This document shows positions 1-9,797 of a DNA stretch of 42,548 nt, piece after piece. Below the pieces are notes generated by a model. The model worked only from the letters and a program-made list of their open reading frames with translations, did no database searches and had not been told where the DNA came from. The translations under genes were made by a program, and so were the position numbers. Positions within the stretch are counted from its first letter, which is position 1, and every line of letters begins with the position of its first letter. Source of the DNA: Cladosporium sp. IMV 00045 (lineage: Eukaryota; Ascomycota; Dothideomycetes; Cladosporiales; Cladosporiaceae). The DNA lies in contig MSJI02000477.1 of the NCBI GenBank assembly GCA_001931905.2, forward strand, positions 1 to 42,548, written 5' to 3'.

Positions 1-25
1 GACCTGGCAAAGGCATCACACATAC

Positions 26-150
26 TTGTCATATTTGTCCGTGGATATGCTGAAGTTCCTCCCCGAAGAATAGTGGCCATTGGCGCCCGCACCGTAGCCA
101 TGGCGATTCATCTTCTCCCGTTGTGCCGAGGAGGCATATGTTGGCAGCAT
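26..150 (-). CDS. Probable first coding exon of an unrecognised minus-strand gene (partial, leaves the window)
   Basis: On the minus strand an ATG at 150 opens a frame of 41 codons plus two bases. It ends at a good splice donor (AA|GTATGTG, donor G at position 25). A second in-frame ATG at 111 has the better context, with A at -3. The encoded peptide is rich in Gly, Tyr, Asn and Ser (HGYGAGANGHYSSGRNF) and looks disordered. If the donor is not used, a stop follows within a few codons. The next exon would lie outside the window, so the product cannot be named. The roughly 1 kb to the right would then be its promoter and leader. The call rests only on the ATG, the donor and the coding-like composition. 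Confidence 0.45.
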
Positions 151-1269
151 ATGTCCCAGAGCAGCGCGCCTCAAGGGCGTAAGGCTAATCCTCTCACGCA
201 CACACCGCGCGCCCGCACAGAAGCCAGGGAGGGTGGTATTGCTGTTTCGCAACAGTAAATGCCGGAAGGGCGAGTGGGAGGATGGGAGGGCGTGGGAACG
301 TGGCTTTCTCCTAACAGAAAGTCTGGCGCGGCGCTAGAAGGGGGGAAAGGGTAGGTAGCGAGCGGCGGAGTGGGATTCGCGGAGGATGGTGGTGGTGGTG
401 GCTGTAGTGGAGATGATGGTGTTGGCGAATAGTATGTAGTAGTAGTAGTGAGTGGGTGCAAGGTGGCAGAAGAATGGAAGTGGAGCTTGTCTGGGTATTA
501 TTGCGATGTCAGCTTTAGAAGGAAGGGCATATATCGAGACAAGCCAAACCGATACGCTACGCCCGGGGCTGGCTTGGTGAGAGCAGCGAGTGGGAGAGAG
601 AGAGAGCCAGACTCGCCTCCTGAATTACCGACTATCACTTCTTGCTGTCTACGTGATGAATCGATCCTCTATCCGAAGTCTACAGACCACGAATGATTCA
701 ATCATCCATTGCCACTGATTCTCTCCTGCTTTGCACAGATAGGGCTTATTTCTTCGAGTGACATTTCGCCAATCCTCTTCTTGAGATCCCGAAATAAATT
801 AATCCTTCTCCCGATGTCTGTCAGCTTTTCTTCGAGCGGCACTTCCGATGCGCCACACCCGTTCGCCTGCTCTCCTAGCGAGTAATAAGGCGAGCAGCAA
901 AAATAAATACCATATACGATGCTGCCATTGCTGTTGTTCGTGTTGCTATGCCCTCCTCGCCTTTCCCCTTTCCTTGCGGTTACAGCTCGTTTTGCATGAT
1001 TTTCATTTCAGCGTATCGTAATAAATGTACATAGAGCAAAAAGCGCTAACGTGTCACACGACCAAGTGACAGCTCTTCCTAAACCCACCCCCTTGCTTCA
1101 CACGCGGCTCTGCAGAGTCAAGGCTGCCTACCCACTTGGGCAAAGGCTCCATCACACCTCGAAGCTTGTCTTCCGAAAACGCCTGTTCGTCCTTTCGCAT
1201 GCCCTCATGCGTCTGCTGTGTCCATGTCTGTGATCTCCAAACCTCAAATCCCACGCGTCACCCGTCCTC
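151..1269. other. Non-coding stretch: upstream of the left-edge exon and 3' of RPA2
   Basis: No frame here looks like a real gene. Short open frames exist on both strands, but their composition is poor. Visible features are GGT/AGT-rich runs at about 385-450, a short GA run near 595-606, and AT-richer stretches at about 780-1030 with several ATAAAT-like words. Positions of about 1050-1269 are probably the RPA2 3' untranslated region. Confidence 0.5.
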
Positions 1270-2168
1270 TCAAACCTCCAAAATCGCCCAAGTGTGATCG
1301 TCGACCGTGGTGTAAATCATGCCCAAACCCTGCAACTCATCGCCCGCCTTCAACACCTCATTCACATCCACATTGACCCTCGTGGCGATATCCTGCATGT
1401 GCAAGCCCTCGTTCGTCTGCGGCGTGTTCTTCAAACAAGCGAAAACCTTCCTCGCCGACGGCGACATGTGGCTCGGCATCGAGCGATCCCCGCCGTACCC
1501 GCCGTCCATCTGCCCTCCCATTCCATTACCCGCTCCGTTCGCAGCACCGCCCTTGTTGCCCCCCTGCTGCAGACCCTCCGGCGAGCCCCGCGTGAAGTGC
1601 AAATGCACCACCGTCGCTTCCAGCAAGTGGTACTGGATCTCGTTGTAATCCTGAATAGGCCTGATGACGTTCGCGCCGACGTGTCTCTTGTTGCCGAACG
1701 CTTTCAGCCTGCCGTACACGCGGGCGTAGCCCTGTTCAACAACACTGTTCTTGCCGCCACCGCTCTCGCCCTCCTCGTTCGCGGCGTCCATGTCCACCCA
1801 AACTTTCACCTCGATGATCCCCGTGCCGTCGTCGAGTTTGTACGTGACGTTCGTGGTCTGCTTGCTGATGTTGCGCACCTGGCCGACGAACGTGACCTGT
1901 GTCGCTTCCGCGTCGTCGATCATGAAGTGTTCGGCGTCCGGGTTGGGGTGGTAGGCGTCGACCAGCTGCTTGATGGTGACGGGGCGCAGGGTGTCTTTGC
2001 CGTAGGACTTCTTGCCGCTGGGGCTGTCGCTTTGGCTGCCTGGCATGAAGCCGCCGCCGTTCATGCCGCCGCTTTGCCCGTACGAGGTTGTGCTGTATTG
2101 GTTGTTGTAATCTGGGGTTGTCAGTTTTGGATAATGTCGTATGTTTTGGGAGGGAGGAGCATACCCAT
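1270..2168 (-). CDS. RFA2: Replication protein A 32-kDa subunit (RPA2/RFA2)
   Basis: This is the middle subunit of the heterotrimeric ssDNA-binding complex RPA, which acts in nuclear DNA replication, repair and checkpoint signalling. Exons are complement(2165..2168) and complement(1270..2111). The 53-nt intron (2112-2164) has a GTATGC donor, a CTGAC branch and a CCCAG acceptor. The first coding exon is only ATGG, and splicing yields MDYNNQYSTTSYGQ at the N-terminus. The product is 281 residues, the usual family length. A Ser/Tyr/Gly-rich N-terminus, the segment phosphorylated in known homologues, precedes an OB fold at about residues 55-165 (VTFVGQVRNISKQTTNVTYK and KVWVDM). A Gly/Asn-rich linker follows, then a C-terminal winged helix at about 215-281 that ends in WAILEV. 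The gene is divergent from DBP10. The ATG-only first exon rests on reading-frame and splice-signal logic; without it translation would start 17 residues later. Confidence 0.93.
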
Positions 2169-2290
2169 GGTTGCAGAAGGTTCGTGATGAAGGGAAGTAT
2201 GGGTATGGAAGATGTGGTAAGGAATATACAGTAAGGTTGAGTGTTTCTTTACTTTCACTTCATTCGCCCGGCAGCAGTTCAGAAAGTTGG

Positions 2291-2312
2291 ACGCGCCTTC
2301 CCCGCGTCGCGT
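2291..2312. promoter_or_regulatory. Cluster of three ACGCG cores (MCB-like) between RPA2 and DBP10
   Basis: Three copies of the ACGCG core lie within 22 bp: one on the plus strand at 2291-2295 and two on the minus strand at 2303-2307 and 2308-2312. They are about 125-145 bp upstream of the RPA2 start codon. In yeasts the MBF factor binds ACGCGT-type elements and drives G1/S genes, including those of RPA. None of the three copies is a perfect ACGCGT, so binding is an inference. Confidence 0.4.
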
Positions 2313-2469
2313 CAAACAGCACTTTCGGCCTGCATTTAGACTTTTCGGCAGTCGCCGCACTTTCCCGGGCTAGAAAAAAGTCTCGAACGCCTCGGATAAT
2401 TGTAGATGGGTGAAGAGTTGGGTGAAGATCTAGTTTATCACCCCATACACTCTTTTGCACAACGCCAAA

Positions 2470-5229
2470 ATGGGCAGAGCAGCGTCGCCGGCGCTGTCCG
2501 AGAACGAGGTGGACATCTCGAAGAACCTCTTCACGGACAACGCTTTTGGAAGTGATGGCGAGGATTGGGAACAAGATGCTGCCCCAGACAGCAGGCCGAA
2601 GAACAAGAAGAGGAAGACGGAGGATGTAGTGGACGCATTTGAGGACGACGATGACGACGAGGAGGCTTTCATCGCCGCGATGCAGGTCAAGGCTAACAGG
2701 ATGAGCGAGAACAAAGTGGCGAAGAAGTCTGGCGCATTCCAGAGCATGGGTTTGAATGCGGTTCTCCTCAAGGCTATCAACAGAAAGGGTTTCAGCATGC
2801 CCACGCCGATTCAGCGCAAGACGGTGCCTTTGATCTTGGACGGACAGGATGTTGTCGGCATGGCTAGGACTGGTTCTGGAAAGACTGCCGCTTTCGTTAT
2901 TCCCATGATCGAGAAACTCAAGTCGCATTCTGCCAAGGTCGGCGCTCGTGGTATCATCCTGTCACCCTCAAGAGAGTTGGCTTTGCAGACACTCAAGGTC
3001 GTCAAAGAAATGAGTAGAGGCACGGACCTCAGGTGTATCTTGCTGGTTGGTGGTGACAGTCTGGAGGAGCAGTTCAGCAGCATGGCATCCAACCCGGACA
3101 TCATCATCGCAACGCCTGGTCGTTTTGAGCATTTGAAAGTCGAAATGGGACTGGAACTCTCAAGCGTCAAGTATGTGGTCTTCGACGAGGCAGATCGACT
3201 TTTTGAAATGGGTTTCGCTGCGCAATTGACGGAGATCATGCACTCTCTACCAACAACTCGACAAACTCTGCTCTTTTCCGCCACCCTTCCTAAATCGCTC
3301 GTTGAATTTGCACGCGCTGGCTTGCAAGACCCGAAGCTTGTTCGATTGGACGCCGAGAGCAAGATTGCACCTGGACTTCAAAGTGCATTCTTCACGATCA
3401 AACTGGCAGAAAAGGAAGCATCGCTCTTGTACATCCTCGAGGAAGTGATCAAAATGCCTACTGGAGAGACCGAAGCCGCAAAGAAGGCAAAGGCAGCGAG
3501 CGACAACAAGAAGCGGAAGCGCGACGGCCCAGGGCCGAAGCAAACACCAACACCGCACTCTACAGTGATCTTTGCTTCGACAAAGCACCACGTCGAATAC
3601 CTGGCCCATTTCTTGAAGAGCGTCGGATACGCTACGTCTTTTGTTTACGGTGCTCTCGATCAGACGGCTCGCAAGATGCAAACCGAGGAATTCAGGACCG
3701 GCATGAGCAACATTCTAGTAGTCACTGATGTTGCTGCGCGTGGTCTCGATATCCCAGTCCTTGCCAACGTCATCAACTACGATTTCCCACCCCAACCCAA
3801 AGTCTTCGTTCACAGAGTCGGCAGAACCGCCCGTGCAGGCGAATCTGGTTGGAGTTACAGCTTGATCGGCCAACATGATATGCCCTACCTTGTCGATCTG
3901 CAGCTCTTCCTTGGCCGTAAATTGCTACAAGGCCGTGCGCAACCGGAAGAAGGTATGTTCAAGGATTCCATCGTTGTTGGTTCCTTAGTTCGTGACAAGC
4001 TTGAGCGATACATGGAGGAAGCTTCCAAGACGATCGAGCATGACGGAGATTTGGCTCTCATGAGAGATGTCGCGGCCAAGGGTGAAAAGCAGTATCTTCG
4101 CACAAGAAACCCAGCGTCCGCCGAGAGTGTGAAGAGAGCGAAGAATTTGGCTCTTACCGCGACGGAAGCCTCGAAAGGAAGCAATCTCTTGTTTGAGGAG
4201 GATGAAGGCGCGGCCGAAGAGCAGGCCCGCTTAGCTATGCTTGCTCGTGTCAGTGGCTTCAAACCTCAAGAGACAGTCTTCGAAGTGGGAAAGAGAGGAG
4301 CTGCGGCGACTGAGATGTCAGAGGTCATGCAGAAGCGAAGAAATCAGGTCGCCGCGAGAGAAAAGATCAAACAGGAGAAGGCGAAGGAGGCAGCGGCACA
4401 GGCACTTGAATCCGCACCGGACATGCCTGGCGCCAGCAACAACGACAATGAGGATGACGACGACTCCGACGACGAACTGGTCCTCACACAGCCCGGCACC
4501 GCCGACATGGAAGAAGCCTCCGACGGCGAGCTCGAGCTCACCTTCACACAACCCGACAGCATGCCCGGCGGCAAGAAAGCCAACAAATGGCAAGACTCCG
4601 AGCACTTCATGTCCTACAACCCCAAGACGATCAACATGGCCGAAGACCGCGGCTACGGCGTGCACTCGGGCGGCGTCAACACCGGCAACTTCGTCTCCGA
4701 CGCCGCCGGCGCGACCATGGACCTTGCCAACGACGACGACAAATCCTTCGCCACGGCCAACAAAATCAACAGCATGCGCTGGGACAAGAAGAACAAAAAG
4801 TACGTCTCGCGCGCCAACGACGTCGACGGCAGCAAAGGCCAGCGCTACATCACCGGCGAGAGCGGGCAGAAGATCGCCGCGACGTTCAAATCTGGCCGGT
4901 TTGACGCGTGGAAGAAGGCGAACAAGGTCAATCACTTGCCGCGTGTGGGTGAAATGGAGAAGGCCAACAACCATTTCGCAAACAACAACCCCAACGACGG
5001 GAAGAGGTTCAAGCACAAGCAGGATAAGGCGCCGAAGGAGGCGGACAAGTACAGAGATGACTACCACGAGCGGAAGAAGAAGGTCGCTGCTGCGAAGGAG
5101 CAGAGGCGTGGGAGGTTCGCCGAGGGTAAAGGCAAATCTGAGATCAAGAGTGTGGACGATGTCCGCAAGGGTAGGAAGGAGTTGCAGAAGAGGAAGGAGA
5201 AGAACGCTAGGCCTAGTCGGAGGAAGTAG
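2470..5229 (+). CDS. DBP10: ATP-dependent RNA helicase DBP10 (DEAD-box, 60S ribosome biogenesis)
   Basis: This is a nucleolar DEAD-box RNA helicase needed for assembly of the large ribosomal subunit, the counterpart of human DDX54. It is a single exon of 919 codons. The start is the ATG at 2470 in the context GCCAAAATGG; the frame is open slightly further upstream but only through a TTG. An acidic N-terminus (DDDDDEE, about residue 60) precedes the core. The helicase motifs are complete: Q motif GFSMPTPIQ at 107, ARTGSGKT at 132-139, SPSRELALQ, TPGR, DEAD at 239-242, SAT at 270-272, VTDVAARGLDIP and HRVGRTAR at 448-455. A basic insert with KKRKRDGPGPK lies before motif IV. After the core come acidic/Thr-Gln repeats, then a DBP10 C-terminal domain at about 703-770 (HFMSYNPKTINMAEDRGYGV) and a Lys/Arg-rich tail. 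The gene is divergent from RPA2. Confidence 0.97.
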   Translation: MGRAASPALSENEVDISKNLFTDNAFGSDGEDWEQDAAPDSRPKNKKRKTEDVVDAFEDDDDDEEAFIAAMQVKANRMSENKVAKKSGAFQSMGLNAVLLKAINRKGFSMPTPIQRKTVPLILDGQDVVGMARTGSGKTAAFVIPMIEKLKSHSAKVGARGIILSPSRELALQTLKVVKEMSRGTDLRCILLVGGDSLEEQFSSMASNPDIIIATPGRFEHLKVEMGLELSSVKYVVFDEADRLFEMGFAAQLTEIMHSLPTTRQTLLFSATLPKSLVEFARAGLQDPKLVRLDAESKIAPGLQSAFFTIKLAEKEASLLYILEEVIKMPTGETEAAKKAKAASDNKKRKRDGPGPKQTPTPHSTVIFASTKHHVEYLAHFLKSVGYATSFVYGALDQTARKMQTEEFRTGMSNILVVTDVAARGLDIPVLANVINYDFPPQPKVFVHRVGRTARAGESGWSYSLIGQHDMPYLVDLQLFLGRKLLQGRAQPEEGMFKDSIVVGSLVRDKLERYMEEASKTIEHDGDLALMRDVAAKGEKQYLRTRNPASAESVKRAKNLALTATEASKGSNLLFEEDEGAAEEQARLAMLARVSGFKPQETVFEVGKRGAAATEMSEVMQKRRNQVAAREKIKQEKAKEAAAQALESAPDMPGASNNDNEDDDDSDDELVLTQPGTADMEEASDGELELTFTQPDSMPGGKKANKWQDSEHFMSYNPKTINMAEDRGYGVHSGGVNTGNFVSDAAGATMDLANDDDKSFATANKINSMRWDKKNKKYVSRANDVDGSKGQRYITGESGQKIAATFKSGRFDAWKKANKVNHLPRVGEMEKANNHFANNNPNDGKRFKHKQDKAPKEADKYRDDYHERKKKVAAAKEQRRGRFAEGKGKSEIKSVDDVRKGRKELQKRKEKNARPSRRK

Positions 5230-5676
5230 ATGTTTCGTCATTTGATGGAGGGTGAGGGGCTTGTAGTCGAGTAATGATAAGATCTCGAGGGGATGTTCCT
5301 TTGTGATACCAAAATACTTTGCCGAATAATATCGGATTGCTGATCATTCGATGCGTTTCTTTGACATTCGCGCGCCCTACCTTTGTTATCATTCGAAGCG
5401 TATTGCCCACAAGTGACCGCCAACGAGTTATCAACGTCCGTCCATGGATACATGTAACGCCATCTTTACCAACATTAAGTGAAACCTGATGTTGGAAAAC
5501 CCATCAATACCGTCTTGTATCGCAGACTCAAGCTTCACATGGCCCGAGCGTCCGAGCACCTCATCTCTAGCCTCAGGTCACGAGTCCCACTCTCGATCGT
5601 ATCAGAACCAAAGAAATATTCAACCTCACCCCTAAAAACATACATGTAGCTCCATCTCGCTAGTTATCAAGCAAAC
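5230..5676. other. Intergenic: DBP10 3' end and promoter of the DUF202 gene
   Basis: There are 447 bp between two plus-strand genes with no coding-like frame. A CT-rich stretch lies at about 5555-5670 just before the next ATG, as is common in fungal leaders. No TATA box or other clear site was recognised. Confidence 0.5.
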
Positions 5677-6447
5677 ATGGATTCCAGCATCTCCTCCGCC
5701 TCGGACCTAGCCTTCCTGAACCAGCCCTATCGCCCCGTATACAGCCCTTTCGCAGCGGCGAAGCCGGTCCTCGTTCATCAGTAAGATCCTTTGAAAGACC
5801 GCAGAGAGCTCGCATGCGGTTTGTTCTTGTTTGTTCCTATCTAAATGAAATCCGTAGGAGAAATACCTACGACAAACACGTCTTCACCGAACAACCCCTC
5901 CTGGGCCCGCTGCTTTTCGACAACAACGACTCGGACGCGAGGGATCACTGTGCTGCTGAGAGGAGTACGTGCCTTGAAACTCATCACAAACCAAACTCCA
6001 TTTCATGCCGCCAAGTCAGAAATCTAACGCATGCCCACGCACCGCAGCATTCCTTTCCTGGCTCCGCCTCGCGACCTACATGGCCATCGTCTCCGTCGCC
6101 ATCCTGATAAGCTTTCACCTCAAGCGCGAAGCGACGCCGCTGGAAAGGCGAATCGCGCTTCCTTTCGGTCTGGTTTTCTGGATTCTGGCGATTGCTTGTT
6201 TGGCCGCGGGGTTGAATAACTATGTCAAGACTGTGACGAGGTATTCGAGGAGGCAGGCGCTTGTGCAGAGTGGGACGGGGACGCAGGTGGTGAGTGGCCT
6301 GTTTACTTTTCCTTATTTGTTGTTTGGGTGATTGGAAGATGCTGATTCTAGTGCTATATACAGGTCTTTACGGTCGTTGCGACTGCTATTATTGCGGCTT
6401 GTGTGCTCTTCTTGTCGACGAATGCCGGTGTTAGTAGGTCGCAATGA
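5677..6447 (+). CDS. DUF202 family membrane protein
   Basis: Exons are 5677..5780, 5858..5964, 6048..6289 and 6364..6447. The introns are 77, 83 and 74 nt with donors GTAAG, GTACGT and GTGAGT, and all phases join cleanly to give 178 residues. The N-terminal ~65 residues are soluble. The signature AERTFLSWLR (about 68-77) marks the DUF202 family, which also includes the yeast vacuolar Vtc1. Three hydrophobic segments follow, at about 78-97, 115-135 and 153-172, the middle one containing LVFWILAIACLAAGL. The exact role is not known, and this looks like the stand-alone fungal DUF202 type rather than Vtc1 itself. Retention of the third intron would add only a short hydrophobic tail and remove the last membrane segment. 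The gene converges with the next one, with 131 bp between the stops. Confidence 0.88.
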
Positions 6448-6578
6448 AACAGAAATACTAGGAAGTTCGAAATGCATTATTGATACCAGCACAAACCATC
6501 TATAAAGTGAAGCAATATTTCACCAAAGCAGGAAACCCTCTCTACACCACTTCAGACCTCGAACTTGGCCTCAAGTCT

Positions 6579-7577
6579 CTACTTAGCAACCACCTGCCCG
6601 TCTTTGCTCGGCACAAGCCACTCAGCATCACCAAAGCGATCAGAAGTCAAACCAGCACTGCCCGGCCGCCTGAACCCACGCTCCACTTGCCGCTCATAAC
6701 TTACCTTTCTCAACCGCTCAGCCTCCGCCGGGGTCAAGTGAAGGTAAATTTCAATCCCCAAAGCATGCAACAGGAAGGCAAGCACGCCAGCACCGGCAAA
6801 AGTGCCCTGCAGCGCAGCCATGACTTCCGCAACCCCACTCCCGCCGAAATCCATCCTGACCGCGGTCCAACCCTGCGGATCAGCAGCGCAATTGACGTAT
6901 TCCTCCGCGGCGCCCACGGAAGCCAATTGCTCGCAAGCGACCATGCGGTAGGAATCGGGGATCAGTCCCACGATCTGCGCCGCGATGATCTGGACGAGGC
7001 GTATGGTGATGATGCTAGCGGAGTAAGCCCAAGCACGCAGCATCCAAGCGCGATGCTGTTCGATCTGCAAGCGCTTGATGTTGACGTACGCCAGAATCAT
7101 GCTGGCAACGACGGCGATGCCGAAGGAACCCGCGAAGACTTGCGTCGCGAAGTCGCCGCCGAAGGCGACTTTGCTGATGATAGCACCCGTGACGGAGAAG
7201 AGGAGCATGAGGAGCATGACGACGTAGCCGTTGATCCTGTGCAGGATGACGGCTTTGTAGCGGATGATGGGGATGAATTGCATGGTGGCGAGGAGGCCCG
7301 CGGGGAGCACGGTGACGATGTGGATTGTGAGGCAGACTTTGTACAGCAGGCCGTTGGTTTGGTAGGCCCATGCCTCGCCTGGTGCGGAGGCTGTGTTGAT
7401 CCAGTAGCCCCAGACGTCGAATATCCGGACTTGGGAGAGGCAGAAGCCGAAGAGGTAGCCGAGGGAGATGAAGGCAAGGATGGCGTTGTAGCCTTTTTTG
7501 AATCCGATTGGGTTGTAGATTTTTCGGAGGTAGCGTACTGCTACGTTCGGGTTGTTGTTGTGTTTATAGATCGCCAT
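6579..7577 (-). CDS. DUF2306 family multi-pass membrane protein
   Basis: This is a single exon of 332 residues. The ATG at 7577 has a strong CCACCATGG context; a frame-compatible upstream codon at 7607 has a much poorer setting. There are about seven or eight hydrophobic stretches, for example YNAILAFISLGYLFGF near the N-terminus and GYVVMLLMLLFSVTGAII in the middle. Conserved polar motifs of the family are visible: HRINGY, and EQHRAWMLRAWAYS between membrane segments. The histidines resemble those of cytochrome b561-like or haem-binding membrane proteins, but no biochemical role is established. A lumenal or external Cys pair may lie in the loop with ACEQLASVG and YVNCAADPQG. The tail is soluble and Arg/Gly-rich. 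The gene is divergent from ALG2 and convergent with the DUF202 gene. Confidence 0.85.
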   Translation of the reverse strand: MAIYKHNNNPNVAVRYLRKIYNPIGFKKGYNAILAFISLGYLFGFCLSQVRIFDVWGYWINTASAPGEAWAYQTNGLLYKVCLTIHIVTVLPAGLLATMQFIPIIRYKAVILHRINGYVVMLLMLLFSVTGAIISKVAFGGDFATQVFAGSFGIAVVASMILAYVNIKRLQIEQHRAWMLRAWAYSASIITIRLVQIIAAQIVGLIPDSYRMVACEQLASVGAAEEYVNCAADPQGWTAVRMDFGGSGVAEVMAALQGTFAGAGVLAFLLHALGIEIYLHLTPAEAERLRKVSYERQVERGFRRPGSAGLTSDRFGDAEWLVPSKDGQVVAK

Positions 7578-8324
7578 GGTGGGGCGTGGGAGGCAGTTGA
7601 AGTGCAAGAAAAGGAAGTTGCGATTGAGTTTCTAGATCAATGATACAAAGACAAGAACGAATGCTGGAATGATACGGCGAAGGTTTGGACAGAAGCCATT
7701 TCTCGAGATGGGTCGGACGCATATTTAAGGTATCTTCCTCGAGGCCTGTATTGCAGCCAACCGTGCTTTGCATTGACCTCCTTAATTACTTAGGCAGCTC
7801 ATACTCGTCTCAAGCAGAGCTGAATGATGCATCCAGAACGGCCGGCCGTAATGCAGATTGCTAGGCAATGATATAAAACCAAAATGGAAAGGTTTTGCGC
7901 GGTGATGGCTGAAGTGGTAGAGCTTGTCTCTGATTGGTCAATTAACGAGCATCAGCAACACAGATCGCATGCTTGGCAGCGCGTTGCAGCCAAAATAAGT
8001 CATCATGCCTTGTGGCAGTGTTTCAAAACTACTCCTCAATCACCGCCTTGCGTGTACAACACATTGTAGATGTTAGCAGGCATGTAAGCACATGAGACCA
8101 AACCTCTGTGGAGGCCTTGCCAAGTTCACACACTTCGCGCAAGCTTCCAAAAGGAGCCTAGCGTCGTACGGCCGTAGCGTCCGCAAAGTGGCAGGACAGG
8201 TGTTTTGGCCAGTCATCATCCACGGTGGACGACGACAGGATCAATCTGCTGACGACATTTGATACCGACCTGAACACTTTATTGCATTATCTGGCTGCCT
8301 TCTTCATTGCATGTGCCAGCGAGC
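7578..8324. promoter_or_regulatory. Shared upstream region of the DUF2306 gene and ALG2
   Basis: This 747-bp divergent interval has no convincing gene. On the minus side an AT-rich TTAAATAT-like box (7721-7730 on the plus strand) lies about 145 bp upstream of the DUF2306 ATG. On the plus side a GATATAAAAC word lies near 7870 and an inverted CCAAT (ATTGG) near 7933. A 61-codon plus-strand frame at 7884-8069 begins just after the TATAAA word, but its composition does not look coding. All sites are motif matches only. Confidence 0.35.
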
Positions 8325-9797
8325 ATGGCCGACCATGCAGATCGGAAGAACATCGTCTTCGTGCATCCTGATCTTGGTATAGGAGGCGCAGAGCGCTTGG
8401 TCATCGACGCGGCGGTAGGGTTGCAGTCTCGCGGTCACAAGATCACCGTCTTAACGTCCTATCGCGATACAAATCACTGTTTCGATGAAGCTAGAGATGG
8501 TAGGTCAATCCGATGCCAGGATACCAGCCTCGCAACATTTCCACACAACAGGGGCTAAGTATCAAATCAAGGAACCCTCGACGTGCGTGTCCGCGGCGAC
8601 AGGATATTCCCGCAATCTTTTGGCGGACGCTTCATGATCTTGTGTGCGATCCTGCGGCAGATTGCTCTCGTGATAAGCACAGGCTTGTTCTCTTCTGAGC
8701 TGAAAACGTTGGCACCCGATGTCATATTCGTGGATCAACTAAGCGTCTGCGTACCTTTGTTCCGCATCATCTATCCCAGCGCCAAGATCCTCTTCTACGG
8801 CCACCACCCGGATCGTCTTTTGGTGAAGAAAGACAAGGGCTGGACGAAGCACATCAAGAATATGTATCGCGTGCCATTCGATGCTATCGAAGAGTGGAGC
8901 ACCGGCTGCTCGGACTCGATCGTTGTCAACAGCAAATACACAAGAAGTATCTATTTCTCGACATTCCCTTGGTTTCGACTTCGCTCGCTTAGAGTGATCT
9001 ACCCATGTGTCGACACGAAAGTCAGCGAGCGAAGCGATGGACCAAATTCGATGTTTCCTGACAAGAAGGTCTTACTAAGCATCAACCGTTTTGAGGGCAA
9101 GAAGGATCTGTCCCTGGCGGTGGAGGCATACGCCGGCTTGTCTACCAAGGAGAGAAGCCAAGCTAAGCTCGTGATTGCCGGGGGCTACGATTCAGCCGTC
9201 CACGAGAACGTCAGTACGCACAAGTCTCTGCAGGAACTAGCCGACTCGCTGCAGCTCTCGCACGCCACTTTCAAGCCGCAAGATACGTCTCTCACCGATC
9301 TTTCCACCGAAGACGTGGACGTACTGTTCCTTCTCTCTGTTCCGCAGGAGCTGAAGGCACGTCTTTTGCAATCTGCGAGCATTCTTCTCTATACTCCCAC
9401 CAATGAGCACTTTGGCATTGTGCCCCTCGAGGCCATGCTTGCAGGCGTGCCCGTCTTGGCGACCAACACCGGTGGTCCGCTTGAAACCATCTACGACGGA
9501 CGCACCGGTTGGCTCAGGAGCCCTAGCAAGGTCGAGCAATGGACGGATGTCATGCGAAAGCCGCTGATCCCGTCCAGCGCAGGCAGCATGAAAAAGATGG
9601 GCGACAGCGGTAGGGAGAGAGTGCTCGCGGAGTTCAGTGAGACGAAAATGACAGAGCTATTCAACCACGAAGTCCTGCGCATTGTGCAGAGCACCGAGGA
9701 GCGTCCGAAGATCATGCCGGAATGGCGGGTTGCTCTGTTATGGATTCTCGCCATCGCTATCCCTGGCGTGTTTGTCACGATGAAGATGTTGTGGTAG
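8325..9797 (+). CDS. ALG2: Alpha-1,3/1,6-mannosyltransferase ALG2
   Basis: ALG2 adds the second and third mannoses to the dolichol-linked Man1GlcNAc2 precursor on the cytosolic face of the ER, an early step of N-glycosylation. Exons are 8325..8499 and 8572..9797. The 72-nt intron has a GTAGGT donor, a CTAAG branch and an AAG acceptor, and splicing gives EARDG|TLDVRVRG. The product is 466 residues. Exon 1 carries the GT-B N-terminal motif GIGGAERLVIDAA. Exon 2 carries VDQLSVCVPL, FYGHHPDRLL, an INRFEGKKDLSLA stretch starting the C-terminal lobe, and the family-4 EX7E motif (E337 to E345, within EHFGIVPLEAM) followed by NTGGPLETI. The C-terminus is a hydrophobic segment (VALLWILAIAIPGVFVTM). 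The annotated stop is TAG at 9795-9797; the same frame then stays open for 70 more codons, reported separately. AATAAA at 10025-10030 is a candidate poly(A) signal. Confidence 0.95.

Noticed and set aside
4241..5245. Long alternative frames (334 codons plus, 307 codons minus) over the 3' half of DBP10
   Set aside because: The DBP10 frame carries the helicase and C-terminal motifs throughout; the others are Arg/Thr- or Val/Leu-rich shadows.
7905..7980. TGGCTGAAGTGG resembling a tRNA A box
   Set aside because: It misses one consensus base, no B box (GGTTCGANTCC) lies at the right distance, and no cloverleaf can be drawn.
7838..8176. Short GC-rich palindromes (ACGGCCGGCCGT at 7838-7849, TACGGCCGTA at 8167-8176) resembling zinc-cluster sites
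   Set aside because: Palindromes of 10-12 bp are expected many times by chance in 42 kb, and neither has the defined CGG spacing of a known regulator.
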